Below, piece after piece: positions 42,535-51,264 of a stretch of DNA of 64,000 bases (positions are counted from its first letter, which is position 1; each line of letters opens with the position of its first letter). Under the pieces are notes generated by a model, which did no database searches, was not told where the DNA came from, and saw only the letters and a list, made by a program, of their open reading frames with translations. The position numbers were made by a program, and so were the translations under genes. The DNA comes from Eutreptiella sp. 'Long Island Sound 2002'. Lineage: Eukaryota > Euglenozoa > Euglenophyceae > Eutreptiales > Eutreptiaceae. The DNA is taken from contig OZ038383.1 in assembly GCA_964036045.1 (NCBI GenBank), positions 91,857,086 to 91,921,085 of the forward strand, in the 5' to 3' direction.

Positions 42535-45500
42535 TCACCTCCCAGCACGCTTGCGGGCCTGATTTTGGGCTGACTGCAGAATGTCACGCAAATCCTGAGA
42601 TTTGCTGTAATCGGCAAAAACCTCGTTGACGTTACCGTCATCAAGTATGAAAGCCGTCACTGGCCCCCAGGTACAGTCAGAGATAGAATAGCCAGACCAC
42701 TTTGTATAGAATCTCCAACCACGTTTGTAGGTGTGGCGGAGGATTCTTTCAACAAAGTAGTAGTCTTGCTTTTTCATCTCTGATTCAGTAAACGTAATGG
42801 GTTCACTAGCGCTTATTCTTTTGGGTCTAGCCTCTACGGCCGTAGGTGTAGGTACAGTAGGTCTAGAGAGAGAGATGTCCCTTTCGGGCATCTGTAGTGA
42901 ACCGTCATCCTCCATAGGCGGCAGTTCTTCATCTTCATCCATAGGATCCGCGGCCAAATCTTCGGCTGCAGCTTCCAGGCTTTCTTGTAGATCTTCTTCC
43001 CAGTCGTAGAGGTCGTCTAGCACGTCATAGTGCTTAAGCTGTGGGTAACCCACTTCAACCAGACCTCCGTACTTAGGATGAGTTTTGATCCACACGGATC
43101 CTTCAGCTACATCGGTGACCAGAAATGGTCCGAAGTAAGGGCTGTCCAGCGTGTTACGAGGCCATGCCTTGAATCTTGTGTGATGTACCAGAACCCAGTC
43201 ACCAATTTGGTAGATAGCTTCTTTTCTTTTGCGGTTCTTGGTACGATTCTCCTTACTTCTTTTCTTTTCCAGTAGTGATCGGCATAGATCGGCGATCCGT
43301 TTTTGCTCGGTGAGCCATTCATCAACTTTAGGATTTCCTTCGCTCGCGCAGGGGAATTCGAAGTTGAAACCTGGCCTCCCTAGGAACAGTTCCGTAGGGG
43401 TGAAACCAGTCCTGCTACTCACTTGATTATTCATCAAGTAGATAGCATAAGGGACTAGTTTTAGCCAGTTTCGGCTCTTCTCGGCCAGCATCAGAATCCT
43501 CATGACTGTTTTGAAACAGCCGATTTGGCGTTCGCATAGAGGATTCTTTGTTCGTAGATAAGGAGTTCCGAACTGGACTTCCGTACCCATGGCTCTCATG
43601 ACGCTTCGGTACCAACCAGTAGGGCTGGTAAACCGGATGTCTTGATCGCTATGGATAATCTTGGGTAATCCGTAGACTTGTACCCATCCTTCGAAAATCT
43701 CTTTCAATACTCCTTCACCATCCACCTTCTTAGTAAGGGGAAACACTCGGCTGTAGCGACTGAGTCCATCCGTCACCAGGAGGGCGAAGTCATGGCCAGC
43801 GAATTTAGGTAACTCCATAAAATCCACGTAGAGGATGGAGTTCATTTGGTTCGGAATCGGGAGATTCCTTACCTCACCACGATCCGCTGCAGTGTTAGCT
43901 TTAGCCTTAGTGCAGGGACACTCAGCGATGATCTTAGATAAAATCTTCTTGAGAGATGCATCGCTACTCTTAGCGAAGAAATACTTCTGGAAGAACCAAA
44001 GAGTTCTCTCCACCCCAGGGTGACCATCCGTTTTGTGTGCCCATTCCAACATAGTTTCTTCGTAGTCTTTGGGGACACAAATGAGGTCTTCCCTGTATAG
44101 GTGAGGTGACGTGCGGGACCATTGTACTCCATCCAGGATCTTTGAGCTCCCAATCGTCAACTGGTCCAAGATGTCCGAGTAATCGGCCGTCAGGTCTTTC
44201 ATACTCCAGGACATGAGTTTTTCCTTCCTCGTAAAGAGATCGAGATGTTGATCCATCTTGGCGAAAGCTTCTTGGGCCATCATCTCGGTGTCTGCCCCTA
44301 CCAGGGAATCAAAACAATTCCGTGATAGATAATCACAGAGTTCGTTTTTAATTCCCCGGATGTGGAATGTAGCGAGTCGTAGTTGGCTCAGGTAGACCCA
44401 CCATCGTCGTAGACGTTTTCCATCTGGCGGTGGTCTTTCCATAAAGTACTTCACGGAATCCTGATCACATAGCCACGTGATGGGATTGGTACCCAGGATC
44501 CTGTGTTGACTAGCCAACACTAGAACTCCAGCTAACAGCTCCTGCTCGTAGGTGTGATAGTGTGAGAGGGCTGCATTCCACTTCCAATTCCAGTGGCCAA
44601 GTGGAACTAGGCGCCATTCTTGGGAGTCATAGTCAGATTTCATGAATTCTTCTCTTGTGACACCTTGAACTCTTAGGCGATAATCAATGTCTTTACATTG
44701 ATCCGTAGTTAGCTTTTGCCACTGTAATAATGTCCCTTCTCCTCCAACGTTACTGGCATCCGTGATTAGAATCATCTCGCCGTAGCGTTGGGGTACTCCA
44801 AGTACTAGGCATTCTCGGATTTTCTTCTTGACATCTTCGATTGCTTGCTTTTCAATAGGTCCCCAGCGCCACGGAGTCTCCTTCTTGATGAGATCCGTTA
44901 GTGGTGCGCTGGCTTCCGTGAAATTTCGGAGATGCCGCCTGTAAAAATTACAGGATCCGATGAATTGTCGGATTTTCTGAACTCCTTCAGCTTTAGACAT
45001 AGAATCCGTTAGGTCGAAGTCCATCAGGGGCTTCATCTTTTGATCCTGCGGTTTCCACCATCCATCTCCGATGTGGAATCCGAGGTATTCTGTTTCCGTC
45101 TTGAGAAATTCGCATTTCTCCAGCTTGATGCGGAGGTGATTTTCTTCACAGACGGTGTAGAATTCTCGGAGTAGTAGGAGATGGTCATCGATGGTGTTCG
45201 TCCCTAGGATGACATCGTCGATGTGAGCCTCCAGGACAGCACCACGCTGTAGGAGCTCTTGGACGGCCGGTCGTCGTTTACACAGGGCGATGATTTGATT
45301 CATCAGCTCCTGGAACAACGCCGGGGCGTTAGCAATACCAAATGGCACTACCCGCCATTTGTAGACCCGTCCATCCGGAGCAATGAATGCCGTTAGATCT
45401 TGGGCACGCTCCGTTAGGTCAATTTGCCAGAAACCGGACCGCTTGTCCATTTTAGTTTTGTATCTGCATCCAGCAGCGGTTTCCACGGTGTTCTCGAACA

Positions 45501-46503
45501 GGGGCAACGAACCGCTGTGCAGTTTTATTTTCTGGTTGACCTTTTTGTAGTCGACCACCAATCTTTTTGCAGTGCTCCCTGGTTTAGCTACCAGGAAGCA
45601 TGGACTGCAATGCTTAGGATAGTCCGTCTTTTTGTACTCGTAAACCAAACCGGCCTCCACGCATTCTTTGATTTGGCGAGTAATCTCAGCCATGTCATCT
45701 TTTGATGCTGGGTACGGTCTACATCGAACTCGATCTTTGAGAAATTCTTCTCTTAGTTCTAGGTCCATGGTCACGAGTTTCTTCACTGATCCGGGTGGAG
45801 GTAACGGACCAAAAATGTCAGAGAAATGCAGGATGATTTTCTTGATCCTCTCATCAACATCCATTTTGTCGAGCGAAATCTTGAGGTCTTCAGATGCGTG
45901 TAGATTGGACGCACCTAATTCTTGTTTCTTAGATTTTTCATCTTGCTCCGTCAATTTCTTGAGGGCTAGGACCTGTTCGGGGTCCAAAATCATCTGATTC
46001 TCTTGGTGATCAATTTTCTTCTTTTCTTTGACTTTCTTTCTTAGTCTCTCGATGTCTTTCCGGCGTAATTGATCTTTTCTTTCCTCTTTCTTTTCGTCTT
46101 CTCCTTCAATTTCTTGTGCCAATGCTTCGTGTAGTTCGTGAAGCATGACGAATTCTTCGCCGACATCGAAATACGTCCCATCTTCTCCGTCGTACTCGTC
46201 TAGGTAGACCATGCTTTTCCATTTTTCTTTTAGCTCCAGTTTTTGGAGTCTGTCAATTTGATTTAGTAGAAGGAGACGAGTTTCTTCCAAATCTTCTTTT
46301 GAAGAAGGGAACGAATTTTTACTCGGGCGTGCGTGTAGGAGACGGAGTTCACGTTCGTCTCCTTCGCTCGTCATCGTTTCAAGTGGGACGGAAACGTGTG
46401 AAAGAAGTTTTTCGGGGTTAGGAGTTTCGGAAGGGGTCGAAGGAGCCTCTAGAGGTTCTACTTCTTCCAAGAACAGGTTGGCGACCAAGTCGTCGTAGTC
46501 CAT
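42535..46503 (-). CDS. pol: Family-1 pol: RT, RNase H, integrase, chromodomain (1,322 aa)
   Basis: ATG at 46503, one uninterrupted frame. Residues 1-210 are an acidic, coiled-coil-prone linker. Reverse transcriptase spans about 240-480, with YPKHCSPCFLVAK and the active site HIDDVIL near residue 428 (45211-45225). RNase H starts at LITDASN near 582 and has an unusual insertion before the HTYEQELLAG block. The integrase zinc domain is near 820-870 (HKTDGHPGVERT...ECPCTK, with CPC instead of CxxC). The catalytic core has D near 896 (YVDFMELP), D near 953 (IHSDQD) and E near 990 (CERQIG). A chromodomain at about 1246-1300 (DYYFVERILRHTYKRGWRF...W) would guide integration to chromatin. All key residues are present, so this is a plausible active pol. 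Confidence 0.92.
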   Translation of the reverse strand: MDYDDLVANLFLEEVEPLEAPSTPSETPNPEKLLSHVSVPLETMTSEGDERELRLLHARPSKNSFPSSKEDLEETRLLLLNQIDRLQKLELKEKWKSMVYLDEYDGEDGTYFDVGEEFVMLHELHEALAQEIEGEDEKKEERKDQLRRKDIERLRKKVKEKKKIDHQENQMILDPEQVLALKKLTEQDEKSKKQELGASNLHASEDLKISLDKMDVDERIKKIILHFSDIFGPLPPPGSVKKLVTMDLELREEFLKDRVRCRPYPASKDDMAEITRQIKECVEAGLVYEYKKTDYPKHCSPCFLVAKPGSTAKRLVVDYKKVNQKIKLHSGSLPLFENTVETAAGCRYKTKMDKRSGFWQIDLTERAQDLTAFIAPDGRVYKWRVVPFGIANAPALFQELMNQIIALCKRRPAVQELLQRGAVLEAHIDDVILGTNTIDDHLLLLREFYTVCEENHLRIKLEKCEFLKTETEYLGFHIGDGWWKPQDQKMKPLMDFDLTDSMSKAEGVQKIRQFIGSCNFYRRHLRNFTEASAPLTDLIKKETPWRWGPIEKQAIEDVKKKIRECLVLGVPQRYGEMILITDASNVGGEGTLLQWQKLTTDQCKDIDYRLRVQGVTREEFMKSDYDSQEWRLVPLGHWNWKWNAALSHYHTYEQELLAGVLVLASQHRILGTNPITWLCDQDSVKYFMERPPPDGKRLRRWWVYLSQLRLATFHIRGIKNELCDYLSRNCFDSLVGADTEMMAQEAFAKMDQHLDLFTRKEKLMSWSMKDLTADYSDILDQLTIGSSKILDGVQWSRTSPHLYREDLICVPKDYEETMLEWAHKTDGHPGVERTLWFFQKYFFAKSSDASLKKILSKIIAECPCTKAKANTAADRGEVRNLPIPNQMNSILYVDFMELPKFAGHDFALLVTDGLSRYSRVFPLTKKVDGEGVLKEIFEGWVQVYGLPKIIHSDQDIRFTSPTGWYRSVMRAMGTEVQFGTPYLRTKNPLCERQIGCFKTVMRILMLAEKSRNWLKLVPYAIYLMNNQVSSRTGFTPTELFLGRPGFNFEFPCASEGNPKVDEWLTEQKRIADLCRSLLEKKRSKENRTKNRKRKEAIYQIGDWVLVHHTRFKAWPRNTLDSPYFGPFLVTDVAEGSVWIKTHPKYGGLVEVGYPQLKHYDVLDDLYDWEEDLQESLEAAAEDLAADPMDEDEELPPMEDDGSLQMPERDISLSRPTVPTPTAVEARPKRISASEPITFTESEMKKQDYYFVERILRHTYKRGWRFYTKWSGYSISDCTWGPVTAFILDDGNVNEVFADYSKSQDLRDILQSAQNQARKRAGR

Positions 46504-46973
46504 AGTGGTGTAGGAGTCGTTCGAAAAGGTATAGTCGACTCGGAAGGAGCTTCGGATATACTTCCGCCTTCGTCGGAGGTTTCTTCGCTCTCTTCTTGAG
46601 TTTCTCTTGCCTCTTTCGGACTTTCTTGAACCACTTCTTCGACTTGAAACTTAGGCGTCTCGAACTTGTACTCTTCCTTGCTCTCGTCCACGTCCGGAAA
46701 CCTTTTCATCATCTCTTCTTTTCCGTACCCACGGTGGTGCTTTAGCACGAACTTCTTTACCTCCTCAGACACGTTTTCCATGGGGTTAGAGACTAGGTAC
46801 ATAGCGGTTCGCCAACGGGGCTTTGGGTAAACCTCTTCTTTTGGGTTAAGTCGGTAAAGAGGAACGTCAGGTAAGAGCAACTTTGTCACCGTCAACTTTT
46901 CGAGTATAGGCCCCCATAGCTTCCCACTTCTTCCCTTCGGGAATAACCAACGCGACCGTAGCTTGGTCCACAT
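46458..46973 (-). CDS. Family-1 linker frame between Dam-like domain and pol
   Basis: It overlaps the end of the protease/Dam frame and the start of pol in a third reading frame. The natural-looking part starts near 46875 (LLLPDVPLYRLNPKEEVYPK) and continues WRTAMYLVSNPMENVSEEVK and an acidic, Glu/Ser-rich stretch. It probably completes the C-terminal side of the Dam-like domain and links to pol. Two frame changes would be needed to read through, either from mutation or from recoding. Confidence 0.5.
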   Translation of the reverse strand: MWTKLRSRWLFPKGRSGKLWGPILEKLTVTKLLLPDVPLYRLNPKEEVYPKPRWRTAMYLVSNPMENVSEEVKKFVLKHHRGYGKEEMMKRFPDVDESKEEYKFETPKFQVEEVVQESPKEARETQEESEETSDEGGSISEAPSESTIPFRTTPTPLWTTTTWSPTCSWKK

Positions 46974-47685
46974 AAACTTTTACCAACGTGTGGAGTATTT
47001 TTGAGAAAGGGGGGTTGGCGTAGAGCATCTTCCAAGCTCCCAACTTTCCCCAGTCATACCACCACGTGTTGTTGGTTTTGGGAGTACAAAAGTACTCAGC
47101 GTCGGCGTTCTCTTTGGACGCAAAGAGTTCGACAAAGTCGCCGTTACAGGTGTTCGGGTTAAGGCCAAGTTCTCGAAACGCGTCACGTTTGGCGGCGGAG
47201 TCGAGAGTGTAGTTCTCCGTTCGGTGTAGGCTCAAGGTAGCGAGGATACTCTCCTGCTTCACCTCGCTATCGAGTGCCAACGGAAAACTCTTGAGAGTCT
47301 TGAGCGTAGGTCTTGGACACTTTGTCTCCTTGAGGGGTATTGCTTCCCATTCTTGCTCTTCGTTCACCACCAACAAGTGAGTGGGTTCTTGTAGCGATAA
47401 ATATTTTATCCACTCGTTTTGCCCAAAGAAGTCTGTCCCCAATACGGCTTCAAAGGCGTCGGTGTCGAACGCTTGAAACTTTTGAAGTACCTTTCGGTCC
47501 CCCACTTGTACTTCTCCTTCTATCTCGCCTTCGGTGAGAGTGACTCCCCCTTCTCCCGTTTTCACCCCACAAATATTTTTGGGAACTAGGTCCTCGTAGT
47601 TGACGAACCTAGAGGAGACTAGGGAGATTGTAGCGCCGGTATCAAGGTATGCGTCCACCCATACACCATTGATAGCGACCCTCAA
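46867..47685 (-). CDS. Family-1 aspartic protease and Dam-like domain
   Basis: The frame has no ATG and follows gag by a frame change. The retropepsin region has GVWVDAYLDTGATISLVSSR (active-site DTGA near 47632-47643) and VLGTDFFGQNEW further on. After a linker, residues about 165-255 (47190-46920) match the pattern of Dam-type N6-adenine methyltransferases: FVELFASKENADAEYF, W.DWG, then MLYANPPFSKIL and TVALVIPEGKKWE. NPPF corresponds to the catalytic (D/N)PP(Y/F) motif. Similar domains are established in DIRS elements and in phages. Placement between protease and reverse transcriptase of a chromovirus is the unusual point. Whether it methylates DNA is unknown. Confidence 0.7.
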   Translation of the reverse strand: MRVAINGVWVDAYLDTGATISLVSSRFVNYEDLVPKNICGVKTGEGGVTLTEGEIEGEVQVGDRKVLQKFQAFDTDAFEAVLGTDFFGQNEWIKYLSLQEPTHLLVVNEEQEWEAIPLKETKCPRPTLKTLKSFPLALDSEVKQESILATLSLHRTENYTLDSAAKRDAFRELGLNPNTCNGDFVELFASKENADAEYFCTPKTNNTWWYDWGKLGAWKMLYANPPFSKILHTLVKVYVDQATVALVIPEGKKWEAMGAYTRKVDGDKVALT

Positions 47686-47729
47686 TAGGTAGCAATACCT
47701 CGGTGCGTCGTCTCGGTGTCCACCTAGGC

Positions 47730-49809
47730 TTCCCCCGGCGTTTGACCCGCGAGAAAGTCTTTGAGGTTCTTAGCTTGCCTTTCCAGCTTGAGAACTCTTT
47801 TTCGCTTCTTTTCTCGCTCTCCTTCCGTCAACTCTTCCAAGCGTTTCTTCTCTTGAGGCTTTCCCTTGTCATCGTACTTTCCTTTGCCTCCTTTTCCTTC
47901 GTTCGCCTTTCCTCCGTTCGCTTTTCCTCCACTTCCTTTTTCTCCTCCTTTCGCTTGGTCCTTTCCCCCTTTGCCTTGACCTTTCTTCGTTTGCTTTTGC
48001 TCTTATTTCCTCGTGTCAAGGCTGTCTTGCCGCGCCTTGTCTCTTACGTTGTGTTTTGTCCCACAATTGGGGCAAAACACGGTGGCGAAGAACTTAGGCG
48101 CGGTGGAGTTGTCCTCCTCGACTTCCCTTCGCCAATACCACTGCCCTTGGCCTTGTCCTTTGCCTCGTCCACCTTTTCCACGGCCACAACCACCACCACC
48201 ACGGTTGCCGTTGCCTTGTCCTCGTGCTTGTTGAAACGACACAAAGCACTCCTCACATAGCGAGTGGGCAAAGGCCTCTTCTTGATTCATAGGGGCGTTG
48301 GAGTCGGCGTTGGTGTTGCCGTCTAGCCACTTGAGTTGCGCCATCGAGTGCAAGTTTTTTAAAGTAGCGTCAGACTTCCTTTGGAGGGCCAACTCGTAGA
48401 GGAGGTCAACGAGAAAGTTGAAAGTGTGTATTCTAGACAACCTCTCGGGAGTAGCACGTATTTCGTCCATGGTTTTGGGCGGAACACGAGGTAGGAGGTG
48501 TAGGAGGGCTTTGGAGTCGTCGTAGTAGGACGTAGCCAATTGGTCCGTAAGCGTAGTAAACTTTTGGACGTACTGGGCTATGTCCGCGGTTGTAGGGTAT
48601 TCCTTCAACCGAGGGATACGCTCTATCTCTTGAATAAGCTCTAGGTCGGTAACGTAAGTAGGGTAGAGCGTTTCGAGCGTAATAAGGAACCTTACCCAAG
48701 AGTCACTTTTCTTGAGTGCCCCGAAACCACTTCTTTTACGTCCTTGTTATCACAACCGTTGATAACAAGGTCCGCCTTGGCTCTTTCGTTGAGGTCTTCT
48801 TGTCCAGTCGACCTCAAGAACCTCAAAAAATCTTTGGCGTAAACGTCGAGGTCTCTACCCGAAAACTTGGGTAGTTTGGTTTCGGTTTGGGGTTTGAAAA
48901 AAGCTTTGGTTCCTCTACCAGTATGTGGCACCGGTTGTGTGGGGTCGGGGAGTAGCGCCATAGGCGCTAGTGGACCGAGTCCTAGGGCGAGGGCTTGGTC
49001 GAGGGTGTATACTTCGTAGGTAGTGGTAAAGCACGCCACGGGTTTGGGTGCTTTGGTACGGGGTACAAAGGGCGACTTGACTCCAGGAGGCACACCGGCA
49101 AGCCCGGTGCACACTCGGGTTAGAGGCGAGGGGTGGTAAGGTACACAAGGGTTAGTGGTTAACTTAGCACTAGTCCTATTTTCTAAGTTTTCAAGACGAC
49201 CCTTGAGTTGTTGCAAGGTCGACAAAAGGATAGTGCTCTCTTCCGAAGAAGGAGAGGCGTCGAAAACATGAGTCCTTTTGGGAGCTTGAGGCTCAGAGAA
49301 AAACTTAGGCTCAGGTACTCCGGTAGGCACTCCATGAACAATAGGTTCTCCACGGATAGGGGTTGAGGCATAGTGGCGTAAGTCACATTAGAACGCCATG
49401 GCACAGAATGGAAAGGATTAGTCGAAGACGATGTGGTCCCCGACTCATGAGTCTGTGGGGCATTAGTGAATGAACCTTCATGGTGTTCGACTTGTTGAAC
49501 CATTTGTTGCAACCGACCACTCTGGTTGAGCAACGATAGGACCTCCATAGCATTCGCTAGCTCAGCTGTCGTCATGTTGTTCGCTGAAGGCACTGGGCGC
49601 GGAGCTACAGCTTCAGCATACTCAGGACATGTAGGCGCAGGAAAACGATAGGCTTCGAATCGAGATCCGTCTAGAGGTACTTCTGGGGTTCCAAACCCGG
49701 CCAAGGTAGGCGCGACTAGTTCCTCATCGGAGACAGGTATCATGACTTGCACGTCGTTTTCAGAAGCACCCGTAGCTTCTAGGCTGCTTGGAGTTCTCAC
49801 AGGGTCCAT
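47730..49809 (-). pseudogene. gag: Family-1 gag, several frame changes
   Basis: It starts at ATG 49809 (MDPVRTPSSLEATGASEN). The first frame is meaningful to about 49330. The next (to about 48705) has LLSTLQQLKGRLENLENR and the capsid start KLPKFSGRDLDVYAKDF. The third (48700-48003) has WVRFLITLETLYPTYV, IAQYVQKFTTLTDQLAT, FCPNCGTKHN and a Gly/Arg-rich stretch. A TAA at 48001-48003 interrupts it, and the same frame continues as a Lys/Gly-rich basic tail to TAG near 47730. The CxxC...H zinc motif is not a standard CCHC knuckle. Nucleic-acid binding probably relies on the GRGKGG and KGGKG tails. Confidence 0.7.
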
Positions 49810-49932
49810 CTCAATTTTTCAGACTCGATTTTCTGAGTTCAGGAATTCTTCTCCGTCCCTTACTAAATTTCCAGGCTGGAATTGAATCGAAATTAAATCC
49901 AAGGGATACTGGATTTAGGCAGAGCAGGTTTA

Positions 49933-49943
49933 CTCTGCTACCA
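49933..49943 (-). promoter_or_regulatory. Primer-binding site, initiator-Met tRNA
   Basis: On the minus strand TGGTAGCAGAG follows the 5' LTR and overlaps its last base. It is complementary to the 3' end CUCUGCUACCA of eukaryotic initiator-Met tRNA, the usual Ty3/gypsy primer. The match ends after 11 bases. Confidence 0.8.
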
Positions 49944-50772
49944 GTTAGATTTGGCATCCTCCTCAACAACTGCAAAGTAATGGGCTCATAGATTTGTTGT
50001 ATCCCAGCTCAGTCCATAGCAAAAAAGGGACTATGAAACACAATCATTATTTACACTCATGTTCACTCCTTACCTCTCCTCCACTCTCACCATACAAATA
50101 TGCCTCTTGTAGTAAAATACACCTAGTTAGGACTTACCTAGGAAGCACCACGTGCTCCCTGGTGTCGCCGCCAGGCGCCTCTCCTCTATCTATCTCTCTT
50201 CTCTCCTCTTGTGTTTGGGGCTTGGCTTAGGCCTAGGTATATTCTTGGGATCCCCCAATACATGAAACATGCTTCGGACCCACCAAATAGGCATTAAAAT
50301 ACATGTAGAAGTAGGGACAACCATGGAAAAGGGTTGTAGAGTATATAGAGGTCCCTTAGGGGCCTTAGACTCCTTCGAAGGTAGTATGTGTGGTATCACT
50401 CACAAAATGAGTCGATCATGCATGACATGCATGACAATCCATGATCCCAAAAAGGTGATCATCCAAATTCAAAGACTTATGAAAAATGAATAGTATAACC
50501 TTCTTAGGAACCCATAAGAGTGGGGTTGTGGTTGTGTTAGTTCTGAGCGAAAGTGAGGTTCTGGGTTGGAATGTGAAAAACACATGCTAGGGCGCCAGCA
50601 TGTCATGACACATGATGCACGACACATGACACACGATGCATGATGAATGATGATGATGATGAATGATGATGATTGATCTGAATCTGCTCTGAGTTCAAAT
50701 TCAGTACACTCTGAGTTCAAATAAAGTACACTCTGAGTTCAAAATATATACTCCATGGGGCTCAATATCACT
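49943..50772 (-). repeat. Family-1 5' LTR (830 bp)
   Basis: It is collinear with 39263-40092, with 14 substitutions by my count. On the minus strand it starts AGTGATATTGAG and ends CCAAATCTAACT. It should carry promoter and polyadenylation signals. The TATATA stretch at 50745-50752 lies close to the LTR's 5' end. Confidence 0.85.
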
Positions 50773-51108
50773 GGAAGGAACAAAGGGTTCAACCATGACC
50801 ACCGAACATGTCCCATCCACAAGGCCGACACGGAGTCTTACAAGAAGGTGCACAGGTCGAAAAAGCGTGCACCCGTGGGTATCCGGGAGAACAAGGTGGA
50901 GGTCACCAAGGACGAGCTCTCCAAGCTGATGTCGGTGGGGACCGAGTTGGCCAAGGAGATCCAGGAGATCAAGATGTCCTGGGTTCCCAAGTCGGACGAC
51001 AAGAACAAGGAAAAGGACAAGAAGGGTAAGAAAGGGGGAAAGAAGAGGAGTGTCAACGAGGTTGATGCGGAGGAGAGTACCCCTGCTACCACAAGCGACG
51101 CCCCTTAG
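50773..51108 (+). pseudogene. Family-2 copy-1 gag C-terminus after insertion
   Basis: It continues the gag frame cut at 39262: NKGFNHDHRTCP (second half of the zinc knuckle), KLMSVGTELAKEIQEIKMSW and a Lys-rich tail ending at TAG 51106-51108. It is homologous to 58450-58772. The GGAAG at 50773-50777 is the right target-site duplication. Confidence 0.75.
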
Positions 51109-51264
51109 CGAAGCCCCTGCAGCCAAGGGACCCAGCTAGGGCGGTCGCAGGATGGTGTTGCGGGAAGCGCCACACCATCCCATTCGGGATACAATGAGCA
51201 CAAAGGGATTGCCGCGGGCGGAAGGCCCGGTCCGGCACCCAAGACGAAAGACAGTCACAGTGGC
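51109..51264 (+). other. Copy-1 gag/protease spacer up to deletion junction
   Basis: Matches 58817-58974 of copy 2 (GGAAGCGCCACACCATCCC and so on). At 51264/51265 copy 1 passes into the LTR instead of continuing to protease. Confidence 0.75.

Larger units (their letters stand above)
39263..50772 (-). mobile_element. Family-1 chromovirus (Ty3/gypsy), 11.5 kb, complete ends
   Basis: Two 830-bp LTRs (39263-40092 and 49943-50772), a GGAAG target-site duplication, a G8 polypurine tract beside the 3' LTR, and a primer site matching initiator-Met tRNA beside the 5' LTR. Gene order on the minus strand: gag, protease, Dam-like domain, linker, reverse transcriptase, RNase H, integrase, chromodomain. 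The LTRs differ by 14 substitutions and no indels by my reading, so insertion is fairly recent. Pol is intact; gag to protease needs several frame changes. LTR ends are AGT...ACT rather than TG...CA. Confidence 0.9.
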
